From the NCBI GenBank assembly GCA_041855445.1, contig JBHAEG010000012.1, positions 1-29,903 of the forward strand: 29,903 nucleotides of DNA, given 5' to 3'. The notes under the pieces are model-generated. The model was not told where the DNA came from and made no database searches. It was given only the letters and a program-made list of their open reading frames with translations. Below, piece after piece: positions 7,784 through 15,718 of the stretch (position 1 is the stretch's first letter; every line of letters begins with the position of its first letter). The stretch is from Faucicola sp041855445 (lineage in GTDB: Bacteria > Pseudomonadota > Gammaproteobacteria > Pseudomonadales > Moraxellaceae). The translations under genes and the position numbers were made by a program.

Positions 7784-9130
7784 ATGATAAAGCCTAATTT
7801 TTCTAAATTTAAAAGTTATAGTCATACTTGGCTAACGACATCTTTAGTGATGTTCATGGTGGCAATCAGCATTATTTTGTCATTTTGGTTTTTTTGGCGA
7901 AGTTTGTATTTGCCAGAGTTACAAAGCCATGCTAATTATCTTGCAAATCAATTGGTTATTATCGATAAACTAGAAAAAGATTGGCAACAACAGCCTGAGG
8001 TTAAAAATTGGGTTTTACAGGAATTGCATATTGAAATTATTAATAATCCCAATGAATTTCCTGATATTGAAAAAAAGATTTTTGTTGGTTTTTTTACCAA
8101 TATTATGAATAAACAAATTTCTGAAAAAATTGGTCGTCCAACAACAGTTTATTTTCAATTTAAACCTGTACCACAGATTTTTGTCCAAGATAGTCAGCAC
8201 CCTGAATTTTGGCTACGGGAATCCGTAGAATATTATGCTCAATATAGCCCAACATCAATTTTATTTTTTATTTTGGGTATTCCATTGCTGACATTATTAA
8301 CGATTTTATTTTTGGTGCGTCAGTTAAATCGTCCATTAAAACGCTTACAAAAGGCTGCTATGGATTATATTACTTTAGGTAATGCAACGAATTTATCGAC
8401 CAGTCATGGCTCAACAGAAATCCGTCAAGTAAATTTGGCATTTAATCGTTTATTTCATAATCTTAATCAAACGCAAAAAGAACGTACCATTATGTTAGCA
8501 GGTATTTCGCACGATTTGCGTACACCTTTGACTCGTATGCGATTAACCGCTGAAATGTTGCCTGATGAGTTTTTAAAAGAGGGGTTAGTTTATGATATTG
8601 AAGATATGGATGCAATTTTAGAGCAGTTTATTTCATTTATGAAAGATGGTTCTGATGAGGCGGTACGATTGACAGATTTGCGTCCAATTTTTAATGAAGT
8701 CGTGATACAATTTGCCCCATTAGCATTTATTATCAATATTGATGAGGATTTACCACAAATTCCATTACGTCCCTTATCTATCAAACGTTTAATCGTGAAT
8801 TTAGTCAATAATGCTAATCGTTATGGTGAACCACCCATTCATCTTGAGGCAACTATTATTTATCAAGATGTTGTCAATGCAAACTTAATTGAACGTCAAA
8901 AATTTTTAAAAATTAGTGTGAGTGATGAAGGCGAAGGTGTGGCAGAAGACCAGCTAGAACGTATTATGCAACCGTTTGAACGTGGTGAAACTGCTCGTAC
9001 CACTCAAGGTAGTGGATTAGGTTTAGCGATTGTCAGTCGAATTGCTCATTTACATAATGGCGATGTGATTGCAGAAAATCAGCTAACAGGTGGTTTAAAG
9101 GTGAGTGTCACTATTCCAATGATTGAATAA
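7784..9130 (+). CDS. envZ: Osmosensor-type sensor histidine kinase EnvZ
   Basis: This is an inner-membrane kinase of 448 residues (E. coli EnvZ 450). TM1 is about residues 18-40, then a periplasmic domain (KIGRPTTVYFQFKPVP, HPEFWLRESVE), TM2 about 157-178, HAMP, and the phospho-acceptor motif AGISHDLRTPLTR with His 243, the same number as in E. coli. The ATP-binding N-box is NLVNNANRYGEPP, and the G boxes are SDEGEGV and GSGLGLAIVSRIAHLHNG. I chose the ATG at 7784 because residue numbering and the N-terminal alignment then match EnvZ; the frame is open upstream to a TTG at 7625 and an ATG at 7763. Its usual partner ompR is absent next door: upstream is rpsP on the other strand. Confidence 0.88.
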   Translation: MIKPNFSKFKSYSHTWLTTSLVMFMVAISIILSFWFFWRSLYLPELQSHANYLANQLVIIDKLEKDWQQQPEVKNWVLQELHIEIINNPNEFPDIEKKIFVGFFTNIMNKQISEKIGRPTTVYFQFKPVPQIFVQDSQHPEFWLRESVEYYAQYSPTSILFFILGIPLLTLLTILFLVRQLNRPLKRLQKAAMDYITLGNATNLSTSHGSTEIRQVNLAFNRLFHNLNQTQKERTIMLAGISHDLRTPLTRMRLTAEMLPDEFLKEGLVYDIEDMDAILEQFISFMKDGSDEAVRLTDLRPIFNEVVIQFAPLAFIINIDEDLPQIPLRPLSIKRLIVNLVNNANRYGEPPIHLEATIIYQDVVNANLIERQKFLKISVSDEGEGVAEDQLERIMQPFERGETARTTQGSGLGLAIVSRIAHLHNGDVIAENQLTGGLKVSVTIPMIE

Positions 9131-9141
9131 TGACTGATACA

Positions 9142-9175
9142 AGGCTAAACTTTAATATGGTTTAGCCTATTTCTT
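9142..9175. terminator. Terminator after envZ, shared with the bfmS-side unit
   Basis: AGGCTAAAC (9142-9150) pairs with GTTTAGCCT (9160-9168), followed by ATTTCTT on the plus strand. The right arm overlaps the stop codon of the converging small gene, so it may act in both directions. Confidence 0.65.
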
Positions 9176-9349
9176 AACGCCTATCAGTGGTGGAAGCTCA
9201 TCTGAAACGTTGGTAAAGCTGACAGGATTAACAATTTGTGTTTTAGCTTGAATAAAACTTTCGGTGGCTTTTGGTTGATAAAAATAACTGTAATAGCCAA
9301 ATGCTACCACATTTGCCAATAACAATAGTAAAAATACATATCTTAACAT
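9167..9349 (-). CDS. Small single-pass membrane protein after bfmS
   Basis: This is a 60-residue protein with an ATG start and a GAGG ribosome site. It begins with one hydrophobic helix (LRYVFLLLLLANVVAFGYYS) followed by a polar tail, YQPKATESFIQAKTQIVN to the end, likely facing the periplasm. It starts 16 bp after the bfmS stop on the same strand, so it is probably cotranscribed with bfmS. I do not recognise a family with certainty; its position suggests a membrane accessory to the BfmRS envelope-stress system, which is inference only. Confidence 0.65.
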   Translation of the reverse strand: MLRYVFLLLLLANVVAFGYYSYFYQPKATESFIQAKTQIVNPVSFTNVSDELPPLIGVKK

Positions 9350-9365
9350 TTAATCAAACCTCGTT

Positions 9366-11063
9366 TTACTTCAGCCCTGTTTGCTTGGTGTACTTATCTT
9401 CACTACTTTTTTGCGTCAATTCATCAGCGACAATACTACTAGTCAAAGGACGCACAGGCCATGTCATAATAAATCTTGCACCACCTAAGGTAGGGCTTTC
9501 ATCAACGTACATTTTACCATTAAACCAAAACGCAATGCGAGAAACAATTGATAATCCTAAACCATAACCACCTGAAGCTCGTGTTCTACTATCATCTAAA
9601 CGAGAAAATGGAATAAATACTTTTTCACGGTCTTTTTCTGGAATGCCCTGTCCATCATCTTCAACGCTGATAAATGCTTCATGTTTATGGATACCTGCAT
9701 TAATAATGATTTGTTTTTCAGCATAGCGAGTTGCATTACCTGCCAAATTTTGTAAAACTCGATGTAAATAACGTCTATCTGCAACAGCAACTGCTTTACT
9801 GTCAATTTGCCCCATCACAACTGTGACAGGTTTACCTAACGCATTTGTTTCACGCACAATTTGCTCAACTAACTCTTTGAGCTTCACTTCTTCCCAGTCA
9901 ATTTTTGGCGAGCCTTCTTCTAGTTTTGCATAGGTCAAAATTTCATCAATTAAGCCATTTAACGCTTCAATGTCTTGGTCAATATAATCTCGCTGTGCCA
10001 TACGGTCTTCTAAATCATCAGTATCGGCAAGCATATCTACCGCAAAACGAATTCGAGCAACGGGAGTGCGTAATTCATGAGAAACAGCCCGAGTCAATTC
10101 TCGTTGTGACTCAATCAAACGGCGAATATGTTCTGTCATTGTGTTAAATGTTGCCGCTAAATGAGCTATCTCATCTTCACCAAGAACCTTAACTTTAGTA
10201 TCAAGTTTACCTTCTTGGACTTTGGTAATCCCAGCCTGAATAAGCTGTAACCGCCGTTCTAACGGGAAAATTAACGAATATAATCCAAGACTAATCAAAA
10301 ACATACTAATTAAAATAATACTTACAATTAAATTTAGCGGAAACCAGTTAAATAATGGAATTGGTCCTAATTCAACGACAGTATTTGGCAAACCTGTTAA
10401 AGCCAATAAACGAATAGAAGAGCTTTCAGCACTGGTATTATCACGAAATAAAATCACCACATCTTTACGATGAAGCCTAGCTTTTTGGTCAAAATCTAAA
10501 TCCAATTCATGTAAATTTTTTAACGCAAGTTTAAAGGGAAAATGTTGCTGTAATTGTTCAATCCTGTTTTTTTTCTCGGCAAAAGTTCTATAGTAAGATA
10601 AATCATCTAACAATAAAATACCCACCGCTTTCATTTGTTGTTCTGTCACTTTATTTATCTGCACATAAACAGCATTATCTTCCCCTGTAATTCGATGATA
10701 AATATCTGCATAACTATGTTGACTATTAAAGCGAACAACCGCTTGAGATTTTTCTAAACGTTTGATTTCACTGGTTTTAAATTTTTCTTTTTGAATGGGC
10801 ATAATGCTAAATTTTGTATCAAACAATACGCTAACATCAGCCAACCAAGTTTCCCGTTCTTTTTTAGTTTGTTTTCTTGCCAGCCCCTCATTGACCAAAT
10901 AAAATGCTGCCGTTGCGATATCTTCACGATAGGTTTGAGCCCGCTCTGCATTAATAGTTGTAATTAATAGTTTAGCAAATAACACAACCAACAAACAAAC
11001 CAATAGCAAACCTGCATAAATTCGCAAAAAAATACTTTGATTTAATGACGATATTAAAGACAT
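9366..11063 (-). CDS. bfmS: Sensor histidine kinase BfmS
   Basis: This is the inner-membrane partner of BfmR, which in Acinetobacter controls biofilm, envelope and stress genes. It has about 565 residues. TM1 is near residues 13-33 and a large periplasmic domain spans 34-240. TM2 is near 243-266, with HAMP at 268-320. The HisKA motif AVSHELRTPVARIRF has His 329. The ATP-binding boxes are LAGNATRYAEKQ, VEDDGQGIPEKD and GGYGLGLSIVSRIAFWFNG. I chose the ATG at 11063; the frame extends four codons further to a TTG. It follows bfmR after a 103-bp gap that contains a terminator-like hairpin, so kinase and regulator may be made in unequal amounts. Confidence 0.88.
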   Translation of the reverse strand: MSLISSLNQSIFLRIYAGLLLVCLLVVLFAKLLITTINAERAQTYREDIATAAFYLVNEGLARKQTKKERETWLADVSVLFDTKFSIMPIQKEKFKTSEIKRLEKSQAVVRFNSQHSYADIYHRITGEDNAVYVQINKVTEQQMKAVGILLLDDLSYYRTFAEKKNRIEQLQQHFPFKLALKNLHELDLDFDQKARLHRKDVVILFRDNTSAESSSIRLLALTGLPNTVVELGPIPLFNWFPLNLIVSIILISMFLISLGLYSLIFPLERRLQLIQAGITKVQEGKLDTKVKVLGEDEIAHLAATFNTMTEHIRRLIESQRELTRAVSHELRTPVARIRFAVDMLADTDDLEDRMAQRDYIDQDIEALNGLIDEILTYAKLEEGSPKIDWEEVKLKELVEQIVRETNALGKPVTVVMGQIDSKAVAVADRRYLHRVLQNLAGNATRYAEKQIIINAGIHKHEAFISVEDDGQGIPEKDREKVFIPFSRLDDSRTRASGGYGLGLSIVSRIAFWFNGKMYVDESPTLGGARFIMTWPVRPLTSSIVADELTQKSSEDKYTKQTGLK

Positions 11064-11110
11064 GACAGATATCAATTATTGTAGCAAATATTCATTTTAA
11101 TAAAACAAAT

Positions 11111-11154
11111 AAGCCAGCAAAACACCTTAAGCTTGCTGGCTTTGATTTATTCCT
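11111..11154 (-). terminator. Hairpin terminator or attenuator between bfmR and bfmS
   Basis: AAGCCAGCAA (11111-11120) and TTGCTGGCTT (11133-11142) are perfect 10-bp arms around a 12-nt loop. Read in the bfmR direction the hairpin is followed by ATTTGTTTTATT. It should end part of the transcription before bfmS. Confidence 0.65.
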
Positions 11155-11166
11155 AAGCTGGCATAA

Positions 11167-11877
11167 TTAATTGCCTTCTTTGACAAATAAATAGCCTTTA
11201 CTGCGAACCGTTTTGATACGTTTTGGATTTTCTGGGTCATCGCCAATTTTTGGACGAATACGAGAAATTCTTACGTCAATAGAACGGTCTTGTCCGTCAT
11301 ATTCAATACCACGCAAACGCTCAAAAATATCTTCACGAGATAAAATACGACCAGCATTTGATGCTAATAGCCACAATAAATCATATTCGGCACTGGTAAA
11401 ATCTACCAACTCATCATTTAACGTGACAGAACGTCCACCATTATCAATAACTAAGTTACCAAACTCTAAACGTTGAGGCACTTCATCTGCGGTGGTAGTT
11501 TCTGAACGGCGTAATAATGCACGAATACGAGCTAACAATACTCGAGGCTGAACAGGTTTTGCCACATAGTCATCAGCTCCCATTTCTAAACCTAATACTT
11601 GGTCCATATCTTCAGTACGGGCAGTTAGCATTAAAATTGGATTATGAAAATGCTGACGAACTTCACGACAGACAGTTAAACCATCACTACCTGGTAACAT
11701 CACATCTAATACGACTAAATCAGGTTGTTCACTAACGATACGGCGAATAGCACGATTACCATCAGTTTCAATAGCGACTTCTAATCCATTTTTTCTCAAA
11801 TAGTCTTGGGTTAATGTGGCTAGGCGTTCATCATCTTCGACAATTAATACTCTAGGTACTGATTCTTCTTCCGCCAT
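11167..11877 (-). CDS. bfmR: OmpR-family response regulator BfmR
   Basis: This is a DNA-binding regulator of 236 residues. The receiver domain (VPRVLIVEDDERLATLTQDY) has the phospho-acceptor Asp 58 in VVLDVMLPG and Lys in DDYVAKPVQP. A winged-helix output domain follows (DFTSAEYDLLWLLASNAGR, RSIDVRISRIRPKIG, TVRSKGYLFV). The sequence is very close to Acinetobacter BfmR as I remember it, including LGLEMGADDYVAKPVQPRVLL. The ATG at 11877 is preceded by AGGAG; the frame runs on to a GTG at 11907 that would span this ribosome site. The 180-bp region upstream should hold its promoter, possibly autoregulated. Confidence 0.95.
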   Translation of the reverse strand: MAEEESVPRVLIVEDDERLATLTQDYLRKNGLEVAIETDGNRAIRRIVSEQPDLVVLDVMLPGSDGLTVCREVRQHFHNPILMLTARTEDMDQVLGLEMGADDYVAKPVQPRVLLARIRALLRRSETTTADEVPQRLEFGNLVIDNGGRSVTLNDELVDFTSAEYDLLWLLASNAGRILSREDIFERLRGIEYDGQDRSIDVRISRIRPKIGDDPENPKRIKTVRSKGYLFVKEGN

Positions 11878-12029
11878 AATATATTTTTCTCCTAATTTGT
11901 GCTTCACAATGAGCGAATTATTGACTTGACATCATAAATTAAGTTTCTATTTTTATTTAGAAAACCTGAAAAAATGATTGATTTTTTCTAATATTTAACT
12001 TGGCTTATCATAAACGCTCATATTATTAT

Positions 12030-12044
12030 TTACATTGTAACAAA
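12030..12044. promoter_or_regulatory. TTACA-T-TGTAA inverted repeat upstream of bfmR
   Basis: TTACATTGTAA is followed by CAAA and lies about 150 bp before the bfmR start, in the bfmR-dnaJ gap. It shares TGTAACAAA with the palindrome at 14640. A role as an operator, perhaps for BfmR, is only a suggestion. Confidence 0.3.
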
Positions 12045-12089
12045 TTTTTCATTTGATATCCAATGTTTAAAATAACAAACAATTTTTTA

Positions 12090-13244
12090 CTAGAAAAAAT
12101 CTTTAACTTCTTCTTTTAACTTATCAAAGAAAGACTTTTTCTCTGCAGGACGCTGATGTTCTCCCATAGATTCTTGCAATTGACGCAATAAATCTTTTTG
12201 ATGACTATTTAAGTTCATAGGGGTTTCGGCAACCACTCTACAATATAAGTCACCTTTCATCGTCGTATGAACTGGGCCTGGGATGACTCCTTTTCCTTTA
12301 ATACGAAACATTTTATGACTTTGCGTTCCTTCTGGAATATGTAAATTTACTTTACCATCAAGAGTTGGAATTTCAACTTCACGACCTAACGCTAAATCAG
12401 CAAAACTAACAGGTACATCCATGTATAAATCTGCTCCTTCTCGTGTAAAGATAGCATGTGGTTTTACATGGATTTCAATATATAAGTCACCATTCTCACC
12501 ATTGATAATCGCTTCGCCTTTTCCTGCTAATTTTACACGATTACCAGTATCAACACCTGCTGGAATGGTTGCTTCTAATGTGTGTTTTTCTTCTTTCACG
12601 CCAGAACCATGACAGTCATGACAAGGATTTTTAATTTGTTTGCCTGAACCTTGACAAGCTGGACAAGTTTGTTGAATTGCAAAAAATCCTTGTTGCATAC
12701 GAATTTGCCCAACGCCATGACAAGTTGTACATGTAACCACATCATTTGGATTTTTCGTGCCTTTACCATCACAAGTTTTACAAGGTGCTGGAGCATTAAA
12801 AGTAATTTCTTTTTTACAGCCACGAACCGCTTCTTCAAGACTTAATTCTAAAATATAGCGGAGGTCACTGCCTCGGCGTGGTGTATCTGCATGACGACCA
12901 CCACCAAAAATATCGCCAAAAATGTCTTGGAAACTATTCGTTCGGCGACCACCGCCACCAAAAATATCACCAAAAATGTCTTGGAAATTTGAACCACTAA
13001 AGCCACCGCCCATACCATTTTCAAATGCAGAATGCCCCATACGGTCATAGGCAGAACGTTTATTGCTATCGCTTAATACCTCATACGCTAATGAAGCTTC
13101 TTTGAATTTTTCCTCAGCATTAGGGTCATCAGGATTACGGTCGGGGTGATATTTCATTGCCAATTTACGATAGGCTTTCTTAATTTCTTGCTCTGTGGCG
13201 GTTTTACTTACGCCTAACACTTCATAAAAATCTCGCTTTGACAT
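12090..13244 (-). CDS. dnaJ: Chaperone DnaJ (Hsp40)
   Basis: DnaJ delivers substrates to DnaK and stimulates its ATPase. It has 384 residues (E. coli 376). The J domain spans residues 1-70 with HPD in KYHPDRNPDD. A Gly/Phe-rich linker follows from about residue 73. The zinc domain has four CxxCxGxG motifs (CKTCDGKG, CTTCHGVG, CPACQGSG, CHDCHGSG), then come the two substrate-binding beta domains. The linker contains an 18-residue duplication, with FQDIFGDIFGGG present twice, which accounts for the extra length. dnaK and grpE are not adjacent. The gene lies divergently from the DUF2939 gene with a 183-bp gap. I found no convincing heat-shock promoter there. Confidence 0.97.
   Translation of the reverse strand: MSKRDFYEVLGVSKTATEQEIKKAYRKLAMKYHPDRNPDDPNAEEKFKEASLAYEVLSDSNKRSAYDRMGHSAFENGMGGGFSGSNFQDIFGDIFGGGGRRTNSFQDIFGDIFGGGRHADTPRRGSDLRYILELSLEEAVRGCKKEITFNAPAPCKTCDGKGTKNPNDVVTCTTCHGVGQIRMQQGFFAIQQTCPACQGSGKQIKNPCHDCHGSGVKEEKHTLEATIPAGVDTGNRVKLAGKGEAIINGENGDLYIEIHVKPHAIFTREGADLYMDVPVSFADLALGREVEIPTLDGKVNLHIPEGTQSHKMFRIKGKGVIPGPVHTTMKGDLYCRVVAETPMNLNSHQKDLLRQLQESMGEHQRPAEKKSFFDKLKEEVKDFF
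12901..12987. repeat. Duplicated segment in the dnaJ Gly/Phe linker
   Basis: Two 33-bp copies (12901-12933 and 12955-12987) differ at one base and lie 54 bp apart, in frame. They encode FQDIFGDIFGG twice. Confidence 0.85.
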
Positions 13245-13427
13245 TTGATTTCCTAATATTTAATTTGGCGATGGACACAAAGCATCACATTGTCCAACTT
13301 TGCTAAAAATAGATAAATTTTTAGCTTGTATGGCGATTATTCAGTAAATTATCAAGCAAAATCTCAAGAAAAATATCTAATTATCGGGTAAAATTAAACA
13401 TTTGATAACTATTAATCACGGTGTACC

Positions 13428-14045
13428 ATGTTTAAAAAATTATTTGCAATATTATTTATGATTATATTGGCTGGTGTTGTGGTTATATTCGCATCACCTT
13501 ATTGGGTGCTATATCAGTTAAAAAATGCTTATGAAACCAAAGATGTCCACACTATTAATGCACATATTGACTTTCCAAAACTACAACAAAATCTAACTGA
13601 ACAAATAACGCCAAAAATTATAGAAAAAATTACACCATTTGCAAATTCACCATTATTACAAGCCATGAATATTCAAATTAATCAACCAGAAATGGTATAT
13701 AATCTAGTTAATACTGCTGTTAGCCGTTATGTGAGTGCTGATGGTGTCAGTCAAGTCTTAACAGGACAAGCCAAAGCCAATGAGTTAGTCGGGATTATTG
13801 CTGTGGCAATGGGTAAAGTGGAAATTAGTGATTTACTCATGGCAAAAGATATGCAAACGCTTGCTAATCAAGTCGCAAAACAAGCCCAAGTCACAAACGA
13901 AACAACGACTCAACCAGAAACAACTTATTGTGGGTTTAATTGTTTTCAGGTTTCAACACAAGTAAAAGGTTATCCTATTACTTTAAAGTTAGAACGGCAG
14001 AATTTGCTTGAATGGAAAATTGTTGCGATAGATTTACCATTTTAA
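13428..14045 (+). CDS. DUF2939 domain membrane-anchored protein
   Basis: This is a 205-residue protein. One N-terminal hydrophobic segment (LFAILFMIILAGVVVIFASP) acts as a signal anchor. It is followed by SPYWVLYQLKNAYETKDV and the DFPKLQQNLTEQI segment typical of DUF2939, where a W..Y.l..A...D pattern leads into a 'vDf..LR..l' helix. The rest probably sits in the periplasm; it has two cysteines in CGFNCF that could form a disulfide. The family has no known function. It is divergent from dnaJ and ends in a bidirectional terminator shared with the repeat lipoprotein. Confidence 0.75.
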   Translation: MFKKLFAILFMIILAGVVVIFASPYWVLYQLKNAYETKDVHTINAHIDFPKLQQNLTEQITPKIIEKITPFANSPLLQAMNIQINQPEMVYNLVNTAVSRYVSADGVSQVLTGQAKANELVGIIAVAMGKVEISDLLMAKDMQTLANQVAKQAQVTNETTTQPETTYCGFNCFQVSTQVKGYPITLKLERQNLLEWKIVAIDLPF

Positions 14046-14052
14046 AAAATAA

Positions 14053-14079
14053 AAAAAAGGGACGAATAGCCCCTTTTTT
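14053..14079. terminator. Bidirectional terminator
   Basis: AAAAAAGGG (14053-14061) pairs with CCCTTTTTT (14071-14079) around a 9-nt loop. A and T tracts on both sides let it serve the DUF2939 gene and the lipoprotein gene. Confidence 0.85.
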
Positions 14080-14098
14080 ATTATAATGATAAACTTTA

Positions 14099-14500
14099 TT
14101 ATTGTGCTGGTTTTTCACCATCAGCAGCTTTTTCAGCAGCAGCGGCAGCTTGGTCAGCTGGTGCTTGCTCTGCAGTTGCAGTAGCTGTAGCTTGGTCAGC
14201 TGGTGCTGGAGCAGCAGCTTGGTCAGCTGGTGCTGGAGCAGCAGCTTGGTCAGCTGGTGGAGTTGCAGTTGCAGTAGCTTCAGCAGCTGGAGCGGCAGCT
14301 TGGTCGGCTGGAGCAGCAGCTTGGTCAGCTGGCGCTGGAGTAGCGGCCTGATCAGCTGGAGCAGCAGTTGCTTCTTGAGCAGGAGCTTGTTCAGTAGCAG
14401 GAGCTTGCTCAGCTGGTTTTTCTTCAGCTGGTTTAGAACATGCAGTTAATGCCATAGAAGAAGCGATTAAAGCTGCGATTGAAACTAATTTTAAATTCAT
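14099..14500 (-). CDS. Alanine/proline-rich repeat lipoprotein
   Basis: This is a 133-residue protein starting MNLKLVSIAALIASSMALTAC, a lipoprotein signal with the lipobox LTAC, so the mature protein is probably lipidated and envelope-located. The mature part is almost only Ala, Pro, Gln, Asp, Glu and Thr, built from ADQAAAPAP-type units, and is probably an extended, disordered stalk. The ATG at 14500 has an AAGGAG site; an in-frame TTG at 14548 is rejected because it lacks a ribosome site and would place a non-signal segment first. Function is unknown; a periplasmic spacer or tether is a guess. A 22-bp palindrome lies 140 bp upstream. Confidence 0.85.
   Translation of the reverse strand: MNLKLVSIAALIASSMALTACSKPAEEKPAEQAPATEQAPAQEATAAPADQAATPAPADQAAAPADQAAAPAAEATATATPPADQAAAPAPADQAAAPAPADQATATATAEQAPADQAAAAAEKAADGEKPAQ
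14191..14260. repeat. 27-bp tandem repeat in the lipoprotein gene
   Basis: Units start at 14191 and 14218 and are identical; a third partial unit starts at 14245. Each unit encodes nine residues (ADQAAAPAP). Further imperfect copies run to about 14360. Unit number could change by slippage without breaking the frame. Confidence 0.85.
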
Positions 14501-14639
14501 GGTAAAAATCTCCTTGGTATGGAATATCTTCAATATTTGTCTGAGCAACTAAATACAACGTTTAGATAAATATCAAAGATAGTATGCGTAAACATTTTAT
14601 CCGAAACCTATTAAAGATGGAATACTTTTCAAGCAAAAG

Positions 14640-14661
14640 TTTGTTACAAATATGTAACAAA
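14640..14661. promoter_or_regulatory. 22-bp perfect palindrome, candidate operator
   Basis: TTTGTTACA (14640-14648), AATA, TGTAACAAA (14653-14661). It lies between the divergent lipoprotein and ypfJ genes and could regulate either. There is no T tract, so it is not a terminator. Confidence 0.5.
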
Positions 14662-14787
14662 ATAGCGTATCTATAATTATTTTAACATAAAAAAATTACA
14701 ATTTGCCATACTTTTAGAAAATTATGTAAGATTTTTCGCTTAAAATAAAGATTTGGTTCGTCTTTTCTCTTAGTTATTAAAAAAAAC

Positions 14788-14796
14788 TGCTACAAT
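14788..14796 (+). promoter_or_regulatory. Extended -10 promoter of ypfJ
   Basis: TGCTACAAT has the extended -10 form, 35 bp before the ypfJ start. No clear -35 box is seen. Confidence 0.4.
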
Positions 14797-14830
14797 ATTA
14801 AAAATTAAATTTGATTTAAGGTAAATTATT

Positions 14831-15715
14831 ATGAAATGGGAAGGCAGACAAGGTAGCTCAAACGTTCGTATTAGTGGTAGAAAAAAAGCTGTTGGCGGGG
14901 GGATTGGTGGTCTTTTTATTGGTTTAATTTTGTGGTTAGTGTTTGGCGTAGACCCAATGACAGCAATGCAAACTGGCTCTTCTGTCACTGGTAGCAACAC
15001 CAATACAAGCCAACCTTTAGATAATGAAGCAAGTCGAGATGAAAAATTTGTATCTGTGGTTTTGGCAGATACGGAGGCAGTTTGGCAACAAATTTTTAAA
15101 GAAATGGGGCGAACTTATCAAGAACCTCAATTAATATTATTTACAGGGTCTGTAAAATCAGCCTGTGGCTCAGCAACATCAGCAACAGGGCCTTTTTATT
15201 GTCCTGCCGACCAAAAAGTTTATTTAGATACATCATTTTTTAAAGATATGCGACAACAATTGGGAATTACTGGTGACCAAAAAGGCTCGGGCGATGCTCA
15301 AAATACTGGCAAAGCTGGTGATTTTGCCCAAGCTTATGTTATTGCTCACGAAGTTGGGCATCATGTACAAACATTGCTCGGTATTTCACAAAAAGTTCAT
15401 GAGGCAAGTCGTCAAGTTAGTACGGCTCAAGCAAATAATCTATCTGTTCGACAAGAATTACAAGCAGATTGTTTTGCTGGGGTTTGGGCAAATCGTAATC
15501 AACAACGGGTACAGTTTTTAGAAGATGGCGATATTGAAGAAGCCATTCATGCCGCAAGTCAAATTGGTGATGACCGTTTAGCTCATGCAGGTGGGCATAC
15601 TGCTGTGCCTGACAGTTTTACTCACGGTACCAGTGAACAACGCATGACATGGTTTGTTCGTGGGTTAAAAACAGGGGATATTCGTCAATGTGATACATTT
15701 GGTGGTGATATCTAA
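14831..15715 (+). CDS. ypfJ: Putative neutral zinc metallopeptidase (YpfJ family)
   Basis: This is a 294-residue membrane-anchored protein (E. coli YpfJ 287). It opens MKWEGRQGSSNV like other family members, then has one TM helix (GGIGGLFIGLILWLVFGV), a linker, and a catalytic domain. The domain contains MGPFYCPAD-type TGPFYCPADQKVYLD, the zinc motif HEVGH (His 173, Glu 174, His 177), ELQADCFAGVW with a likely third ligand, and the C-terminal PDSFTHGTSEQR. A short insert (GITGDQKGSGDAQNTG) precedes DFAQAYVIAHE compared with E. coli. Substrates are unknown. The ribosome site is AAGG. dusC begins 3 bp after its stop, so the two form an operon. Confidence 0.92.
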   Translation: MKWEGRQGSSNVRISGRKKAVGGGIGGLFIGLILWLVFGVDPMTAMQTGSSVTGSNTNTSQPLDNEASRDEKFVSVVLADTEAVWQQIFKEMGRTYQEPQLILFTGSVKSACGSATSATGPFYCPADQKVYLDTSFFKDMRQQLGITGDQKGSGDAQNTGKAGDFAQAYVIAHEVGHHVQTLLGISQKVHEASRQVSTAQANNLSVRQELQADCFAGVWANRNQQRVQFLEDGDIEEAIHAASQIGDDRLAHAGGHTAVPDSFTHGTSEQRMTWFVRGLKTGDIRQCDTFGGDI

Positions 15716-15718
15716 TAT

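Noticed and set aside
12596..13048. Minus-strand frames of 66-80 codons inside dnaJ
   Set aside because: They are out-of-frame shadows of dnaJ with no ribosome sites or recognisable domains.
14102..14449. Long Ser/Cys/Trp-rich frame on the plus strand
   Set aside because: It is the antisense of the Ala-rich repeat lipoprotein; the odd composition comes from the repeats, and the minus-strand gene has a signal peptide and ribosome site.
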